Positions 61,613 to 64,000 of a stretch of 64,000 nucleotides of DNA are shown here, piece after piece (the stretch's first letter is position 1; each line of letters begins with the position of its first letter). A program made the translations under genes and the position numbers. Location of the stretch: positions 29,614,832 through 29,678,831 of the forward strand of contig CM055891.1 in NCBI GenBank assembly GCA_029582165.1, read 5' to 3'. Source of the DNA: Portulaca oleracea (taxonomy: Eukaryota > Streptophyta > Magnoliopsida > Caryophyllales > Portulacaceae). The notes beneath the pieces are model-generated. The model made no database searches, was not told where the DNA came from, and saw only the letters and a list, made by a program, of their open reading frames with translations.

Positions 61613-62149
61613 TAGGATAATTAGATTTTAATAATCCCTACTTTCACCAATTGGACAATGGTGGACCGTACTTTCACTTTGTATTATGGTGGTCCAAAAA
61701 ATAAATAAAATTGGATTGTAGTAAGATATTTTTAAGGGAATCATAGATTTTGTGTTGCATTTGATTCAAAACTTAGTATAACACTTTACAATGATTTTTA
61801 ATGAATTTATAGCGTTTCTCCCAATTTTTTTTTCATTTTTTTTACTATTTTTTACGATTTTTTCACTTTTATTATTTTTAAAAAAATCATAATAATTATT
61901 CGGAGTCTCAAAAAATAATTTAAAAAATGTTTTAAAAATTACAATTCATTAACTTTCTAGGGGCAGGAATGAAAAAAACAAAAACAATATAGAGTAGGAA
62001 TAAAAAAAAATAAGAAGAATGTGGAAGTGGATTTGGTATCACTACAATCCAATTTTTTTTTTTTTTGGACCACCAGAATACAAAGTAAAAGTACGGTCCA
62101 CCATTGTTCAATTGGTGAAAGTAGGGATTACTAGAATCCAATTATCCTA
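61613..62149. mobile_element. Long-TIR MITE, copy 2 (537 bp)
   Basis: Ends TAGGATAATTAGATTTTAAT and, reversed, TAGGATAATTGGATTCTAGT, with TIRs of about 75 bp including gtattatggtggtccaaaa. Inserted in a (TA)n tract, so the target duplication cannot be read. Sister of 1920-2454. Confidence 0.8.
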
Positions 62150-64000
62150 TATATATATATAGATATAGATATAGTTTGACCGGTCTATGGGTTGGGTCCA
62201 GGGATCCGTCCCTAGACCCGGACCCGCCAATTTTTTAGTGGACGCAAACCCGACCTGGATCTAATGAGTCCAATTTTTTTGGACTCATACCCGTCTAAAT
62301 GGATCGAGTCCAGGACCCACTATTATCCCTAGATAGGGTGGGTGTAGATCATCCATAATTTGGTGTGGGCGTCCATTATTCATGGGTATCCATTTACCCA
62401 TTGAAGTCTTAACCATGTGAAAACTTGATACTACGTATCAAGTTGCATTATGTTTAAGTACTGAAATTTAAGGCAAACTTTAACTTTAATGGTTTGACAT
62501 TAAATTTTGTAATACATTATATAAGTATTGATTTAAAAAAGATCAAATATGAATTTGAGCTCCTAATTTTTTATCTGATAAATATTTATCGTGACTTATA
62601 TTAAATGTTTTTTACTGCTAAAACTAATTGAAAATTTGCAGTAAAATTCAATCTCAACGGTTTGAGTGAATTTGTTTTTGATATAATAGGAGGGAGTAAA
62701 AAAAAACTCAAATATAAATTTTAAACGTTAAATATTTTCATATGTAACATAATCATCACTACATATGTAGACATTTGCCACTACTAAAATTGACTGGAAG
62801 TGGAACTTAAGATTAATTCAATTTTAACGGTTTGAATCGAAACTTTATAATATGACGGTATAAATTTAGAAAAGTTCAAATATAATTTTGAGCTCCAAAT
62901 ATTTTAATATGATAGCATATATCGCAACATATATAAAAATTTGTTGTCGTTAAAACTAACTAAAACTTTAAAATAAAATTCAATTTTAACAATTTAAATT
63001 GAAATTTTATAATATGGCAGAATAGATTATTTTTTTTCAAAAAAAGTAAATATTGTCATAATCATATGACATGGAAAACTGGAAAAGAAAAGAATAGTGT
63101 ACGTGTAGCCTTAATATTTCTACCAAATTACAATTTATTTTGGTTGATACCTACGTGGCTACGTCTAGTCATCTACATTTGGGTGAGTCAATCCCAACTT
63201 TGTTTGGTTAATAATTCAATTGGGATAAGTTAGCCTGTTTTATAATGCGGTTATTTGCATGTTATGTATGTTTTTGTTCTTTAATTATAACTTACATATA
63301 TAATCTGTCTCTACTACCCAAAAAAAAATTATAACTTACATGAATTCTGATGTGAAATGTGTTTAAAGTTCAAAGGGATGATTGTTGAGGAGTGAGGACT
63401 GAGATATACAATTTATTTCTTATAATTTTTTTATATTAAGAAGCTAGTTTTGAATGCGTTGGCTATATGAATGAGTACAAACCATACTTTAATTGAATTA
63501 ACCTCATCCATTAAATATATTTTAAATTTTGTAATGGATAAAAGTACAATTTTACGCAATTTATATGTAATATTATAATTATAAAATTGAATAATATCAT
63601 TATATTTAAATTTAATATATAATAATGTGATTTTAATAATAGGACAAGACAACTTAAACATGTCTTAATCTCAAAACTCATATTATTTTCGTAAACAAAT
63701 TTAAACATATTGAAAACCTAACTTAAGGAAACACTAATTAAACAGTTAAAATAATGGGGTATAATTTTGTAGTACGTCCTATTAATGTATTTATTTTTTA
63801 CGGACTTGTTTAAAATCAAAACATTATTATATCATGAGTTGATCTAAATCCTACGTTGCTTCTCCTACGTAATGCTTTGAATAGAAGTACAAATTCTAAC
63901 ATAATAAAAAAGGCATACCAACATTATGCAACTAATGATAATTATAATTATTTAACGAGAGATTAGTTGTCAGGAAATTTTGACCCATGTCATGACAATG
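62150..64000. other. Gene-free DNA with dispersed repeat units
   Basis: 62176-62345 is rich in gggtcc/ggaccc words and resembles 53766-53900 in opposite orientation. 62440-63040 holds about three diverged units of the 190-bp repeat also found in 14450-15110 (caaatatgaatttgagctcc, aacggtttgaatcgaaactt). From 63050 to the end I see only AT-rich DNA. Confidence 0.55.

Noticed and set aside
1..64000. CRISPR arrays, bacterial operons, tRNA or rRNA genes
   Set aside because: Eukaryotic gene structure throughout; the regular short repeats are LTR or microsatellite arrays, and no tRNA-like A and B boxes were recognised by eye.

Overview
This window looks like nuclear DNA from a dicot plant. It is AT-rich, its genes have introns, and it is crowded with plant transposons: LTR retrotransposons with initiator-Met-tRNA or Tat/Ogre-type primer sites, Stowaway, Harbinger, hAT and Mutator MITEs, and simple repeats. 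The three host genes are a group III cyclic nucleotide-gated channel (CNGC), an R2R3-MYB of the MYB64/MYB119/MYB98 clade, and a TPR-like protein. All belong to families found across flowering plants. The species cannot be fixed from the sequence.

Layout. 1-6461 (+): 3' two thirds of a CNGC gene; its S1-S4 exon lies left of the window, and its introns are full of MITEs. 6462-7990: convergent intergenic DNA with a Stowaway-like element and a 556-bp foldback element flanked by a 10-bp target duplication. 7991-11095 (-): complete three-exon R2R3-MYB gene with a TATA box at 11231-11240. 11096-15683: MITEs, half foldback elements and microsatellites. 15684-44080: a nest of transposons, described below. 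44081-49346: MITE-rich intergenic DNA. 49347-52577 (-): complete TPR gene with a likely 5'UTR intron and TATA box. 52578-64000: gene-poor DNA with Stowaway copies, a solo Ty3/Gypsy LTR (55989-59427), a second copy of the long-TIR MITE seen in the CNGC intron, and dispersed repeats.

The nest can be read exactly in most places. Two MITEs of one family lie side by side. The first (about 15684-17003) is interrupted by a coding-free Copia-like miniature element (15885-16934). The second (about 17004-44080) is interrupted by a decayed Copia element (17031-43816, target duplication CATAC). The 3' LTR of that Copia is broken by a minus-strand, gag-only Tat/Ogre-like element (25019-43490, tRNA-type primer site at 41761-41779). 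The 3' LTR of the gag-only element is in turn broken by a Tekay/Del-like Ty3/Gypsy element (25184-34280, target duplication GGACA). The intact sibling LTR at 41960-41975 shows the empty site for that last insertion.

None of the retroelements has an intact polyprotein. The most unusual sequence features are: dense near-palindromic ATCCGCG(T/A/C)GGAT motifs throughout the gag-only element's LTRs and leader; AACACGGnnCGTGTT palindromes in the Copia U3 and leader; a tandem array next to the 3' LTR of the gag-only element; LTR-pair differences that pile up at CCWGG-like sites; and a fragment of a CNGC exon duplicated inside the adjacent intron. I found no CRISPR array, rRNA or tRNA gene, and no clear new coding system.
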